Below, in pieces: positions 26,515-35,055 of a stretch of 64,000 nt of DNA. Origin of the DNA: DATAGZ01 sp036263455 (lineage in GTDB: Bacteria > Pseudomonadota > Alphaproteobacteria > Dongiales > Dongiaceae); the NCBI GenBank assembly GCA_036263455.1, contig DATAGZ010000017.1, positions 62,001-126,000 of the forward strand. The letters run 5' to 3'. The notes below the pieces were generated by a model, which ran no database searches, was not told the DNA's origin, and worked only from the letters and a program-made list of their open reading frames with translations. The position numbers and the translations under genes are program-made. Positions within the stretch are counted from its first letter, which is position 1, and every line of letters begins with the position of its first letter.

Positions 26515-27702
26515 GTGCCTCCTCCGCATTCCCTGCGCCGCCGGCTACACCTCCTGATGGAAGGCGGACGCCAAGGCTACGGTCCCGCGCGGATCTTCGA
26601 TGCGTTTCTCTTCGTGCTGATCTTCGGTAGCGCCGGCCTGGGCGCCTGGAGCACGGTCCCCAGCGCCGCCGATTGGGTGCGCGATTCCTTTGCCATTGTA
26701 GAGAAAGTCGCGCTCGGCGCGTTCACGATCGAATATCTTCTCCGCCTCTGGGCCTGTGTCGAGATTCCCAGCACACGCTACCGCGACCCCATCTTCGGCC
26801 GCCTGCGCTTTGCCCTGTCGCCGCTCATGCTCGTGGATCTGGCAGTGCTGCTACCATTCTATCTTTCCTTCCTGGGGTTTGCGATCGAGCCCGAGCTGCT
26901 GCTCGTGATGCGGATCCTGCGCGTGGTCAAACTCTTCCGCACCGTGACGGCCTTCGAGACGATCGCCCAGGTGATCTGGAACGAGCGCCGGTCGATCATG
27001 GCGATGGGCCTGCTTCTGCTTTCGGTGGTCATGACGGTTTCCACGCTCGCTTATCTCGCGGAACACCGCGCCCAGCCCGAAAAATTTCCCTCGATCCCCG
27101 CCGCGGCCTATTGGGCGATTTCCACCCTGACCACCGTCGGTTATGGCGACGTCACGCCGATTACGCCCTTTGGCCAGTTTTTGGCCGGCGTCACCAGCAT
27201 CCTAGGCATTCTCGCCCTTGCCATTCCCTCGGCGGTCATCGTCTCCGGTTTCGTGGACGAGCTGAAGCGGCGCGACCTGGCCATTACCTGGCGGCTGGTC
27301 GCCTCGCTTCCGCTCTTTGCGCGGATTTCAATCGAACATGTCGCGCATATCGCGGCGCTTCTCGAACGCCAGCGCATCGAAGCCGGTCGGGTCATCTATA
27401 CCGAGGAGGATCCCGCCGATGCCATGTATTTCATCGTGACCGGCGAAGTGGATGTGAGCGGGCAGGGACAGATTGACCATCTGCGCGATGGAGAATTTTT
27501 CGGCGAACGTGGCCTACTGGATGGCGGGAGGTGCGGGGCCGTCGCGACGGCCCGCGTCGCGACCGACCTGCTCGTTCTCAAGTCCGACCAATTTCGCCGC
27601 GCATTGAACGAATTCCCCAACCTGCGCGAGCGGATTATCGCCCAGCTCGAGGAGCGCAAAAGAGGTGCCGCGACCGTCAACGCGGCGCAGGCGGCTCTAT
27701 GA
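26515..27702 (+). CDS. Voltage-gated-type K+ channel with cyclic nucleotide-binding domain
   Basis: Inner-membrane channel of 395 residues with a six-helix arrangement. It has an S4-like segment MRILRVVKLFRTV, the pore helix and selectivity filter STLTTVGYGDVTP, and a C-terminal cNMP-binding fold (RVIYTEEDPADAMYFIVTGEVDV, DGEFFGERGLLDGG). It resembles the MloK1 group of prokaryotic CNG-like channels. The start is GTG directly after the helicase stop, with AAGGAAG just upstream. The stop overlaps the S4-domain gene (ATGA). It interrupts the usual helicase/S4 pairing. Confidence 0.93.
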   Translation: MPPPHSLRRRLHLLMEGGRQGYGPARIFDAFLFVLIFGSAGLGAWSTVPSAADWVRDSFAIVEKVALGAFTIEYLLRLWACVEIPSTRYRDPIFGRLRFALSPLMLVDLAVLLPFYLSFLGFAIEPELLLVMRILRVVKLFRTVTAFETIAQVIWNERRSIMAMGLLLLSVVMTVSTLAYLAEHRAQPEKFPSIPAAAYWAISTLTTVGYGDVTPITPFGQFLAGVTSILGILALAIPSAVIVSGFVDELKRRDLAITWRLVASLPLFARISIEHVAHIAALLERQRIEAGRVIYTEEDPADAMYFIVTGEVDVSGQGQIDHLRDGEFFGERGLLDGGRCGAVATARVATDLLVLKSDQFRRALNEFPNLRERIIAQLEERKRGAATVNAAQAAL

Positions 27703-28034
27703 GGCAATCTTGTGAGAAAAACGAGGCGCGCCAGAGGCTCGATCTCTTCCTCTGGCATGCGCGTTTCGCCCGCTCGCGCAGCGAGGCGCAGCGGATCATC
27801 GCGCGCGACCGTCTGCGTCTCAATGGACGGGTCGTCACCAAAGCCCACACAACGGTGCAGATCGGGGACTTCCTTACCCTGGCGGTTGGCAAGGAAATAG
27901 TAACGATTTGCATTTGCGGGCTCGCGGCGCGGCGTGTCTCGCCCGCATTGCGTGGCACGCTTTATACGCGTCTCGAGGCGAGAAGCGGCTCGACAGGGAT
28001 AGACGATCAGATTAGAGTATCGCCAATTCGGTAG
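27699..28034 (+). CDS. S4 domain RNA-binding protein (Hsp15-like)
   Basis: Small RNA-binding protein of 111 residues. The S4 domain is QRLDLFLWHARFARSRSEAQRII, then RLRLNGRVVTKAHTTVQIGDFLTLAVG. Hsp15 (HslR) recycles stalled 50S subunits; this is the nearest known function. In many Alphaproteobacteria it follows the SUV3-like helicase directly; here the channel gene lies between. The start at 27699 overlaps the channel stop, and a longer in-frame ORF upstream is only a shadow of the channel gene. Confidence 0.9.
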   Translation: MRQSCEKNEARQRLDLFLWHARFARSRSEAQRIIARDRLRLNGRVVTKAHTTVQIGDFLTLAVGKEIVTICICGLAARRVSPALRGTLYTRLEARSGSTGIDDQIRVSPIR

Positions 28035-28041
28035 GTGAGTC

Positions 28042-29070
28042 ATGGGGTATCGGGTTGCCGTTGTCGGCGCGACGGGGAATGTCGGCCGCGAAATACTGCA
28101 AATTCTGCACGAGCGTCAATTTCCCGCGGACGACATCGTGGCGCTTGCCTCTGCGCGTTCGGCCGGCCGGCCGGTGTCCTATGGCGAGGACGAGGTTCTG
28201 AAGGTCCAGGCGCTGGACGATTTCGATTTCCGGGGCATCGATATCGTGCTGTCCTCGCCGGGGGCAAAAGTCTCGGCGCAATTCGCCCCGCGCGCCACTG
28301 CCGCCGGAGCCGTAATCATCGACAATACGTCGCATTTCCGCATGGAACCCGACGTGCCGCTGGTGGTCCCCGAGGTCAATCCGGGCATGCTGGGACAGTA
28401 CAAAAAGCGCAATATCATCGCCAACCCCAATTGCTCGACCATTCAAATGGTCGTGGCGTTGAAGCCCCTGCACGATCTCGTCCCGATCAAGCGGATCGTG
28501 GTGGCGACCTACCAGTCCGTTTCGGGCGCAGGCAAGGAATCGATGGACGAACTGTTCAACCAGACCCGCGGGATTTATATGAACAATCCGGTCCGTCCGG
28601 AACGCTTCACCAAGCAGATCGCCTTCAATGTCATTCCTCATATCGACGTCTTCCTGGATGACGGCACGACCAAGGAAGAATGGAAAATGTCAGTGGAGAC
28701 GCGCAAGATCCTCGACCCCGATATTCAAGTCAGTGCCACCTGTGTCCGCGTTCCCGTATTCATTGGTCACGGCCAGGCGGTCAATGTCGAGTTTGCCGCG
28801 CCGCTCCCGGTTGATGAGGCGCGCGCGGCGCTGAAAAAGGCGCCGGGCATATCGCTGATCGACTACCGCCAGGACGAAGGCTATGTCACGCCGGTCGAAT
28901 GCGCTGGCGAGGATCCGGTTTATGTCAGCAGGCTGCGCAAGGACCCGACCGTGGATCACGGCCTGTCGCTATGGATCGTCGCCGATAATCTGCGCAAGGG
29001 GGCCGCGCTGAACGCCGTGCAGATCGCCGAGCGCCTGGTGCAGGAGCATTTGCAGGTGAAGGCGGCATGA
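28042..29070 (+). CDS. asd: Aspartate-semialdehyde dehydrogenase
   Basis: NADPH-dependent enzyme that reduces aspartyl phosphate to aspartate semialdehyde, the branch point for lysine, threonine, methionine and diaminopimelate. The 342 residues include the nucleotide loop VAVVGATGNVGREIL, the active-site Cys in IIANPNCSTIQMV, and the substrate motif QSVSGAGKESMDEL. The stop overlaps the sdhC start (ATGA), an unusual coupling of amino acid synthesis to the succinate dehydrogenase operon. dapB of the same pathway is at 58316. Confidence 0.97.
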   Translation: MGYRVAVVGATGNVGREILQILHERQFPADDIVALASARSAGRPVSYGEDEVLKVQALDDFDFRGIDIVLSSPGAKVSAQFAPRATAAGAVIIDNTSHFRMEPDVPLVVPEVNPGMLGQYKKRNIIANPNCSTIQMVVALKPLHDLVPIKRIVVATYQSVSGAGKESMDELFNQTRGIYMNNPVRPERFTKQIAFNVIPHIDVFLDDGTTKEEWKMSVETRKILDPDIQVSATCVRVPVFIGHGQAVNVEFAAPLPVDEARAALKKAPGISLIDYRQDEGYVTPVECAGEDPVYVSRLRKDPTVDHGLSLWIVADNLRKGAALNAVQIAERLVQEHLQVKAA

Positions 29071-29459
29071 AGACGCGTCCGCTTTCCCCTCACATCGAGA
29101 TTTACCGGCCGCAACTGACGTCCATTCTATCGGTGGCCCACCGGGGTAGCGGAATTGTCCTTGCCCTAGGCTTGCCCGTGCTGGTCCTGTGGTTTGTCGC
29201 ACTGAGCCGGAGCGCCGAGGCCTTCCACCTCGCGCAATCCTGGGCCGGTTCGTGGGTGGGCCGCGTGGCGTTGCTGGTCTGGTCGCTCTGCTTCTTCTAT
29301 CATCTGCTCAATGGCGTGCGGCATCTCTTTTGGGATGTCGGCATGGGCTATGGTCTAAAGGCCACCTATCGTTCGGGATATGCCGTGGTCGTTCTCGCCT
29401 GCGCGCTGACCGCCATTGCCTGGATCGTCGGTATCTTCGGCGCTCGTTGGATAGGGTAG
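29067..29459 (+). CDS. sdhC: Succinate dehydrogenase cytochrome b556 subunit
   Basis: Membrane anchor of complex II, 130 residues with three helices. It opens RPLSPHIEIYRPQLTSILSVAHRGSGIVL, the quinone- and haem-site signature of SdhC. The haem-ligand histidine region is FFYHLLNGVRHLFWDVG. It starts within the end of asd and is followed after one base by sdhD, in the order C-D-A-B normal for the class. Confidence 0.96.
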   Translation: MKTRPLSPHIEIYRPQLTSILSVAHRGSGIVLALGLPVLVLWFVALSRSAEAFHLAQSWAGSWVGRVALLVWSLCFFYHLLNGVRHLFWDVGMGYGLKATYRSGYAVVVLACALTAIAWIVGIFGARWIG

Positions 29460-29460
29460 G

Positions 29461-29847
29461 ATGAAGAAATCCTTTGCCACCGCGGAAAAACGGGTGCGCT
29501 ATCTGGGCAGCGCCAAGGAAGGCGTCGGCCACTGGTGGTGGCAGCGTGTCAGCGCCATGGCGCTGATCCCGCTCAGCATATGGTTCATTGCCTCGCTGGT
29601 CCTCCTGAGCGGGGCGGATTATTCCTTGTGGCGCGCATGGGTGCAGTCTCCGTATGTCGCCGTGGGAATGGCACTTTTCATGTTGGGCGCCATCTACCAT
29701 GGCGTGCTGGGACTGCAGGTGGTCATCGAAGATTACCTGCCGCATCATGGCAGTCGTCTGTTCTGGATCCTGCTGGTCAATTTTGCCGGATGGATTTTGG
29801 GTGCGCTCAGCCTGGTCGTTTTCATTCAACTCTTCGTGGGACGCTAA
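29461..29847 (+). CDS. sdhD: Succinate dehydrogenase hydrophobic membrane anchor subunit
   Basis: Second membrane anchor of complex II, 128 residues. It has the N-terminal RYLGSAKEGVGHWWWQRVSAMALIPLS segment and the haem-proximal histidine region AIYHGVLGLQVVIEDYL, with three hydrophobic helices. It starts one base after sdhC and ends one base before sdhA, so the genes are translated together. Confidence 0.95.
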   Translation: MKKSFATAEKRVRYLGSAKEGVGHWWWQRVSAMALIPLSIWFIASLVLLSGADYSLWRAWVQSPYVAVGMALFMLGAIYHGVLGLQVVIEDYLPHHGSRLFWILLVNFAGWILGALSLVVFIQLFVGR

Positions 29848-29848
29848 T

Positions 29849-31666
29849 ATGGAACAAGTCGGGGCTCCGCGACCGATAGGCCAGGCCTATCCGATCATCG
29901 ATCATGCCTATGACGTGGTTGTCGTCGGCGCGGGCGGAGCGGGGCTGCGCGCCACCTTCGGCATGGCGCAGAAAGGCCTGCGGACCGCCTGCCTCTCCAA
30001 GGTCTATCCGACGCGCTCCCATACGGTCGCGGCGCAAGGCGGCATCTCCGCCTCGCTCGGCAATATGGGCGAGGATGATTGGCGTTGGCACATGTACGAC
30101 ACGATCAAAGGTTCCGACTGGCTAGGGGACCAGGACGCGATCGAATACATGGTGCGCGAGGCTGTGCCGGCGATCATCGAGCTTGAACATTACGGCGTGC
30201 CTTTCAGCCGAACCGAGGACGGCAAGATTTACCAGCGGCCGTTCGGCGGGATGACCACGCAATTCGGAAAAGGCATCGCCCAGCGCACCTGTGCCGCTGC
30301 CGACAGGACCGGGCATGCGATCCTGCATACGCTCTACCAGCAGGCTCTCAAGCACCATGCCGAATTCTTCTGTGAATATTTCGCACTGGATCTGATCATG
30401 GCGCCCGACGGGTCGTGCCGCGGCGTCATGGCATGGAACCTCGATGACGGGACAATCCATCGCTTTTCGGCGCGCGAAGTGGTGCTGGCGACCGGCGGAT
30501 ATGGCCGGGTCTATTTTTCCTGCACATCTGCCCATATCTGCACGGGCGACGGCAATGCGATGGTGCTGCGTGCCGGACTGCCGCTGCAGGACATGGAATT
30601 CATCCAGTTCCACCCCACCGGAATCTATGGCGCGGGCTGCCTGATCACAGAGGGTGTGCGCGGCGAGGGCGGGTACCTCACCAATGCCTCGGGCGAGCGG
30701 TTCATGGAGCGCTATGCGCCGAGCGCCAAGGATCTCGCTTCCCGCGACGTGGTGTCGCGCGCCATGACCCTGGAGATTCGCGAAGGCCGGGGCGTGGGCG
30801 AGCACAAGGACCATATCCATCTCCACATCGAGCATCTCGACCCGGCGGTGATTCACGAGCGTCTCCCCGGCATTGCCGAGACCGCGCGCATCTTTGCGGG
30901 CGTCGACGTGACGCGAGAACCGATTCCGGTCATTCCGACCTGCCACTATAATATGGGCGGCGTTCCCACCAACTATCACACCGAGGTCGTGACGCTGCGC
31001 GACGGCAATCCCGATGCCGTCGTGCCGGGTCTGATGGCGATCGGCGAGGCCGCCTGCGTCTCGGTCCACGGGGCCAATCGATTGGGGTCCAATTCGCTGC
31101 TGGATCTGGTTGTCTTCGGCCGCGCGGCCGCCCAGCGCGCCGCGGAACTGGTGAAGCCGGGCGAGAAGCATCCCGAGTGGACCCGCGATGCTGGCGAGGA
31201 GGCGCTGGACCGCCTCGACCGTTTCCGCCACGCCCAGGGCGAGGTGACGACTGCCAGCCTGCGACTCTCGATGCAGCGCCTCATGCAATCCCACTGCGCG
31301 GTATTCCGCACCGGCGACGTATTGACCGACGCCGCCAAGGGGTTCGAGGAACTGTGGACCAAGCGCGACCAACTGCGCGTCGAGGATCGATCTCTGATCT
31401 GGAATAGTGATCTCGTCGAAACGCTCGAGCTCGACAATCTCATGGCACAGGCGGTGGTCTCGGTGGCTTCTGCCCTCAACCGCACCGAAAGCCGGGGCGC
31501 CCACGCCCGCGAGGATTTCTCCGAGCGTGACGACAAGCAATGGCTCAAACATACGATCGGCTGGCTGGATGCGCGCGGCGCGGTCAAGTTGGACTATCGT
31601 CCGGTTCATCTTCAACCTATGAGCGCGGACGTCGAGAGCATCCCACCTAAGGCGCGCGTATATTAA
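29849..31666 (+). CDS. sdhA: Succinate dehydrogenase flavoprotein subunit
   Basis: Catalytic FAD subunit that oxidises succinate to fumarate. The 605 residues include the FAD fold VVVVGAGGAGLRATFGM, the covalent-FAD histidine segment SHTVAAQGGISASLGN, the active-site region HPTGIYGAGCLITEGVRGEGG and the C-terminal RSRGAHAREDF equivalent (ESRGAHAREDFSERDD). The ATG at 29849 follows the sdhD stop; the frame extends upstream inside sdhD but is non-coding there. Confidence 0.98.
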   Translation: MEQVGAPRPIGQAYPIIDHAYDVVVVGAGGAGLRATFGMAQKGLRTACLSKVYPTRSHTVAAQGGISASLGNMGEDDWRWHMYDTIKGSDWLGDQDAIEYMVREAVPAIIELEHYGVPFSRTEDGKIYQRPFGGMTTQFGKGIAQRTCAAADRTGHAILHTLYQQALKHHAEFFCEYFALDLIMAPDGSCRGVMAWNLDDGTIHRFSAREVVLATGGYGRVYFSCTSAHICTGDGNAMVLRAGLPLQDMEFIQFHPTGIYGAGCLITEGVRGEGGYLTNASGERFMERYAPSAKDLASRDVVSRAMTLEIREGRGVGEHKDHIHLHIEHLDPAVIHERLPGIAETARIFAGVDVTREPIPVIPTCHYNMGGVPTNYHTEVVTLRDGNPDAVVPGLMAIGEAACVSVHGANRLGSNSLLDLVVFGRAAAQRAAELVKPGEKHPEWTRDAGEEALDRLDRFRHAQGEVTTASLRLSMQRLMQSHCAVFRTGDVLTDAAKGFEELWTKRDQLRVEDRSLIWNSDLVETLELDNLMAQAVVSVASALNRTESRGAHAREDFSERDDKQWLKHTIGWLDARGAVKLDYRPVHLQPMSADVESIPPKARVY

Positions 31667-31734
31667 CCGCGCACAAGGCATGCTAATCTATGGTGACGGC
31701 AATCTCGTATAGATGACGATGAGGCGACGATAAG

Positions 31735-32511
31735 ATGGCCCAACTGACCCTTCCGCGCGATATGCAACCCAAGTCCGGCCGCGTTCACGCCCGGGACGTG
31801 GGGGCAAAGCGCACCAAATCCTTCCGGATCTACCGCTGGGACCCCGACAAGGGCGGTAATCCGACGATCGATACCTACGAGATCGACCTCGACAAATGCG
31901 GACCGATGGTGCTCGACGCTTTGATCAAGATCAAGAACGAGGTCGATTCGACCCTGACCTTTCGCCGCTCCTGCCGTGAGGGCGTATGCGGCTCCTGCGC
32001 TATGAATATTGATGGGACCAATACGCTCGCCTGCACAAAATATATCGACGATATCAAGGGCGAGGCGCGAATCTATCCTCTGCCGCATCTGCCGGTGGTC
32101 AAGGACTTGGTGCCTGAACTGACCCATATCTGGGCGCAATACGCTTCGATCGAGCCCTGGTTGAAGACCGAGACGCCCGTTCCCGAACGCGAACGCCTGC
32201 AGACACCCGAGGAGCGCGCCAGGCTCGATGGGTTATGGGAATGCATCCTGTGTTTCTGCTGCACTACGTCCTGTCCCAGCTATTGGTGGAACGGCGACCG
32301 ATATCTCGGCCCGGCCGTGCTGCTCCAGGCTTATCGCTGGATCGCCGACAGCCGCGACGAGGCGACGGGCGAAAGGCTCGACGGGCTCGAGGATCCCTTC
32401 CGTCTCTACCGGTGCCATACGATCATGAACTGCACCCGGACCTGCCCGAAGAACCTCAATCCGGCACAGGCAATCGGAGAGATCAAGAAACTCATGGTCG
32501 AGCGGCGCTGA
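31735..32511 (+). CDS. sdhB: Succinate dehydrogenase iron-sulfur subunit
   Basis: Electron-transfer subunit of complex II, 258 residues. Cysteine sets for the three clusters are SCREGVCGSCAMNIDG (2Fe-2S, with the later CTK), CILCFCCTTSCPSYWWN and CHTIMNCTRTCPKNLNP. GAGGCGA precedes the ATG. A 68-nt gap separates it from sdhA; no terminator is obvious there. The lipoprotein gene follows 15 nt later, so transcription probably continues. Confidence 0.97.
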   Translation: MAQLTLPRDMQPKSGRVHARDVGAKRTKSFRIYRWDPDKGGNPTIDTYEIDLDKCGPMVLDALIKIKNEVDSTLTFRRSCREGVCGSCAMNIDGTNTLACTKYIDDIKGEARIYPLPHLPVVKDLVPELTHIWAQYASIEPWLKTETPVPERERLQTPEERARLDGLWECILCFCCTTSCPSYWWNGDRYLGPAVLLQAYRWIADSRDEATGERLDGLEDPFRLYRCHTIMNCTRTCPKNLNPAQAIGEIKKLMVERR

Positions 32512-32526
32512 ATATCTGAGGGGGAT

Positions 32527-33849
32527 ATGTCGATACGGATGAAAGCAGCGGCGCTCGCCGCCGGCGCGATGCTGCTCCTGGGCGGATGCGCTAAAGCGGA
32601 TCGGTCCGCTCAGATCCAGGAGAAGCTACAGCAAATGCTGTTTCCCGCCGACCCGCACGGCCATGGAGTGACGGTAACCATGAGCGGCCCGGGCGAGTAC
32701 AAAGCGGATATCCCCGACTGGCGCCGCCTCAGTTCTTCGGCAATCACCCTGGGTCATGCTTCCTTCATTTTGCATCAGGATGGCGACGATCACTATCGGG
32801 TCGATCATTTCGTCATACCCAAGACTCTTGATATCACCCAGGGCGCGGCCGGCACCACCACGCACATCACCTATGAAACGGCCGATCTTTCCGGCTTGTG
32901 GGATGCGAGCCTGAATCAGTTCACCGCCCTTTCCGGCGATCTCCATCATGTCACCGTGCGCCAAGGCGCCAATGCCTTTGCGACAACGATCGGGGCGGTC
33001 CATTATGAACAGAAGCTGACGCCTGCTGGGGCTGGCCGCTTCAATGGAAGCGGCCAGATCGATCTCGTCGATCTGGCAACGCAGGAGGATCAGGGCGGCA
33101 CTCGGCCGAACGCCCGCCACATCCGGTCCGAGGTGACGGTCATGGATTACAATCTCGCCGGATATCTTGCCAAGATCGGCGAGCTCGCTGCTCTTGCTCG
33201 GCAAAATCAACCTCTCAAGCTGTTATCGTGGGGGCTGCGCCTTCTCGCGGAGAACGTAGGTGCAGTTCAGAGCACCGTCACCATGGAAGGGGTCGCGGCT
33301 CTTCCGGGCGGTCTTGCCATCCCCGATCTTCAGGTGACCCTCGCTGTTGCTGATATGGAGAAGAGGAGCGGCTCCGTCCGGCTGCATGCCGTACTCCTGC
33401 CGCGGACCGATAAAAGCCAGCTGGATATTGCGCTCACCCATGTTGCGCCCCGCGACGCCTTGAGCGCGCTGGCCATGGATCTCGACCAACAAGATACGGC
33501 CGCACCGCACCTCCTGTCGCGCTTGCGCAGCGATGGGGCCGAACTGGCGGTCGATATCCGCAATACCAGTCAGCCGAACAATAATTTCAGCGGCAAAGGG
33601 CAGATGACGTTTCTGCCCGAGGCCAAGCTGTTCGTTGCCGGCTCGTTTGACATCGATATCGAAAATGCCCAGGCATATACTGCGGTGCTCGGGGCGCTGC
33701 CACCCGCCCAGCAGCAATTGATCGCGCAGCTTCTGTCTCTTAGCGAGGAGCGGCCAGGCCCTAACGGTACGACCATGAACCATTTCCATCTGGAGTTGGA
33801 TCGTGGCGGGGCCTTTTCCCTCAATGGGAGGCCGCTCGGCGCTCCATGA
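32527..33849 (+). CDS. Predicted lipoprotein of unknown function
   Basis: Not recognised as a named family. The 440-residue protein begins with a signal peptide and lipobox (MLLLGGC, Cys21), so it should be a lipid-anchored envelope protein. The rest is beta-rich and repetitive in style (VTVTMSGPGEYKADIPDW, then GFALN-like C-terminal strands FSLNGRPLG), with no transmembrane helix after the signal. A strong GAGGGGG precedes the ATG. It lies between sdhB and zapE, its stop overlapping the zapE start (ATGA), which suggests one transcript with complex II genes. A distant likeness to DUF945-type envelope proteins is possible but unproven. Confidence 0.8.
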   Translation: MSIRMKAAALAAGAMLLLGGCAKADRSAQIQEKLQQMLFPADPHGHGVTVTMSGPGEYKADIPDWRRLSSSAITLGHASFILHQDGDDHYRVDHFVIPKTLDITQGAAGTTTHITYETADLSGLWDASLNQFTALSGDLHHVTVRQGANAFATTIGAVHYEQKLTPAGAGRFNGSGQIDLVDLATQEDQGGTRPNARHIRSEVTVMDYNLAGYLAKIGELAALARQNQPLKLLSWGLRLLAENVGAVQSTVTMEGVAALPGGLAIPDLQVTLAVADMEKRSGSVRLHAVLLPRTDKSQLDIALTHVAPRDALSALAMDLDQQDTAAPHLLSRLRSDGAELAVDIRNTSQPNNNFSGKGQMTFLPEAKLFVAGSFDIDIENAQAYTAVLGALPPAQQQLIAQLLSLSEERPGPNGTTMNHFHLELDRGGAFSLNGRPLGAP

Positions 33850-34973
33850 GTGCCCTCCATGCGGCCTATGACGCCCGGGTGGCACGCGGGCTGATCCGTC
33901 CGGATCTCGCCCAACGCCACGTGCTCGACGCGCTCTCGCCGTTCCTGATACGGCCTCGCCCGGGCTTGCTCTCGCGCCTGATCGGGATCGGCAAAACGGC
34001 GCCGTCCGGACCCCGCGGCCTGTACCTATTCGGCGGCGTAGGCCGGGGCAAGACCATGCTGATGGACCTTTTTTATGAAACGGCGCCGGAAGCCCGAAAA
34101 TACCGCGTTCATTTTCACGCCTTCATGGCCGAAGTGCATGACCGGCTGCACGCTCTTCGCACAGAAGCCAAGGATGGGCGCGATCCGCTGGCCCGGCTGG
34201 CGGCGGAATGGGCGCGCAGGTTCCGTCTTTTGTGCTTCGACGAATTTCATGTGGTGAATATCGCCGATGCGATGATCCTCGGCAGGCTTTTTTCTTCTTT
34301 GTGGGATGAAGGCGTAGTGACGATCATGACATCGAATTGGGCACCCAATGATTTATACCGCGATGGTTTGCAGCGCGACCGTTTTCTCCCCTTCATCGCG
34401 CTTCTGAATAAGCGATTAACGATCGTGCCCATCGACGGGGGCGACGATTACCGTCTTGCCATGCTTCAAGAGAGCGATCTTTATTTTCGCATCGGCGAAT
34501 CGCCTGCCGAGTCGCGACTCGATTCGGTCTTCACTTTCATCGTCGAGGGACGCGCACCGGCGCCGGTCGCAATCCATCATCACGGTCGCGTGGTGCACTT
34601 CGCGCGTCACTATGATGGCGTGCTCTGGACGAGCTTCGATGAGCTGTGCGGGCGGCCGCTTGCTGCGGTCGATTATCTCGCGCTTGCGCGCAGGTTCCAT
34701 GTCGTGTTGGTCGAAGGCGTGCCGCGGCTCACTCCGGAAAAACGGCAGGAAACCAAGCGCTTCATGACATTCATCGATGTGATGTATGATGCGGGCGTGC
34801 GCGTGATCCTCGCCGCAACCGATGAACCGGACCGCTTGCTCGTCGATGATTTTTTTCATGAAGAATTTCAGCGCACGGTCTCGCGGCTCATGGAAATGCG
34901 GCGCAAAAAATTCTCGCTCGACACGCGCGCGACGACAAAAGATTCAGACGTATTTCCCCGCTCGCTTGCGTGA
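33846..34973 (+). CDS. zapE: Cell division ATPase ZapE (AFG1/LACE1 family)
   Basis: AAA-like ATPase of 375 residues. Walker A GLYLFGGVGRGKTMLMDLF, Walker B RLLCFDEFHV, and the sensor region IMTSNWAPNDLYRDGLQRDRF are all present. In E. coli ZapE acts at the constriction site; mitochondrial relatives help degrade respiratory subunits, which suits its place after sdhCDAB. The start overlaps the lipoprotein stop. Confidence 0.95.
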   Translation: MSALHAAYDARVARGLIRPDLAQRHVLDALSPFLIRPRPGLLSRLIGIGKTAPSGPRGLYLFGGVGRGKTMLMDLFYETAPEARKYRVHFHAFMAEVHDRLHALRTEAKDGRDPLARLAAEWARRFRLLCFDEFHVVNIADAMILGRLFSSLWDEGVVTIMTSNWAPNDLYRDGLQRDRFLPFIALLNKRLTIVPIDGGDDYRLAMLQESDLYFRIGESPAESRLDSVFTFIVEGRAPAPVAIHHHGRVVHFARHYDGVLWTSFDELCGRPLAAVDYLALARRFHVVLVEGVPRLTPEKRQETKRFMTFIDVMYDAGVRVILAATDEPDRLLVDDFFHEEFQRTVSRLMEMRRKKFSLDTRATTKDSDVFPRSLA

Positions 34974-35025
34974 AACGCTTGCTCTTGATATCATTTCGTT
35001 GTATTGCGCAAGCATGATGTTGAGC

Positions 35026-35040
35026 GGATGAAGTTCATCC
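35026..35040. repeat. Short inverted repeat upstream of mdh
   Basis: GGATGAA and TTCATCC flank a single G, a perfect 7-bp dyad 15 nt before the mdh start. It could be an operator or a small hairpin over the mdh leader; no known binding site is recognised. Confidence 0.4.
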
Positions 35041-35055
35041 GACGTTAGGTGGGAG

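Noticed and set aside
30122..31681. 519-residue minus-strand frame opposite sdhA
   Set aside because: Mirror of a complete sdhA; typical shadow of high-GC codons.
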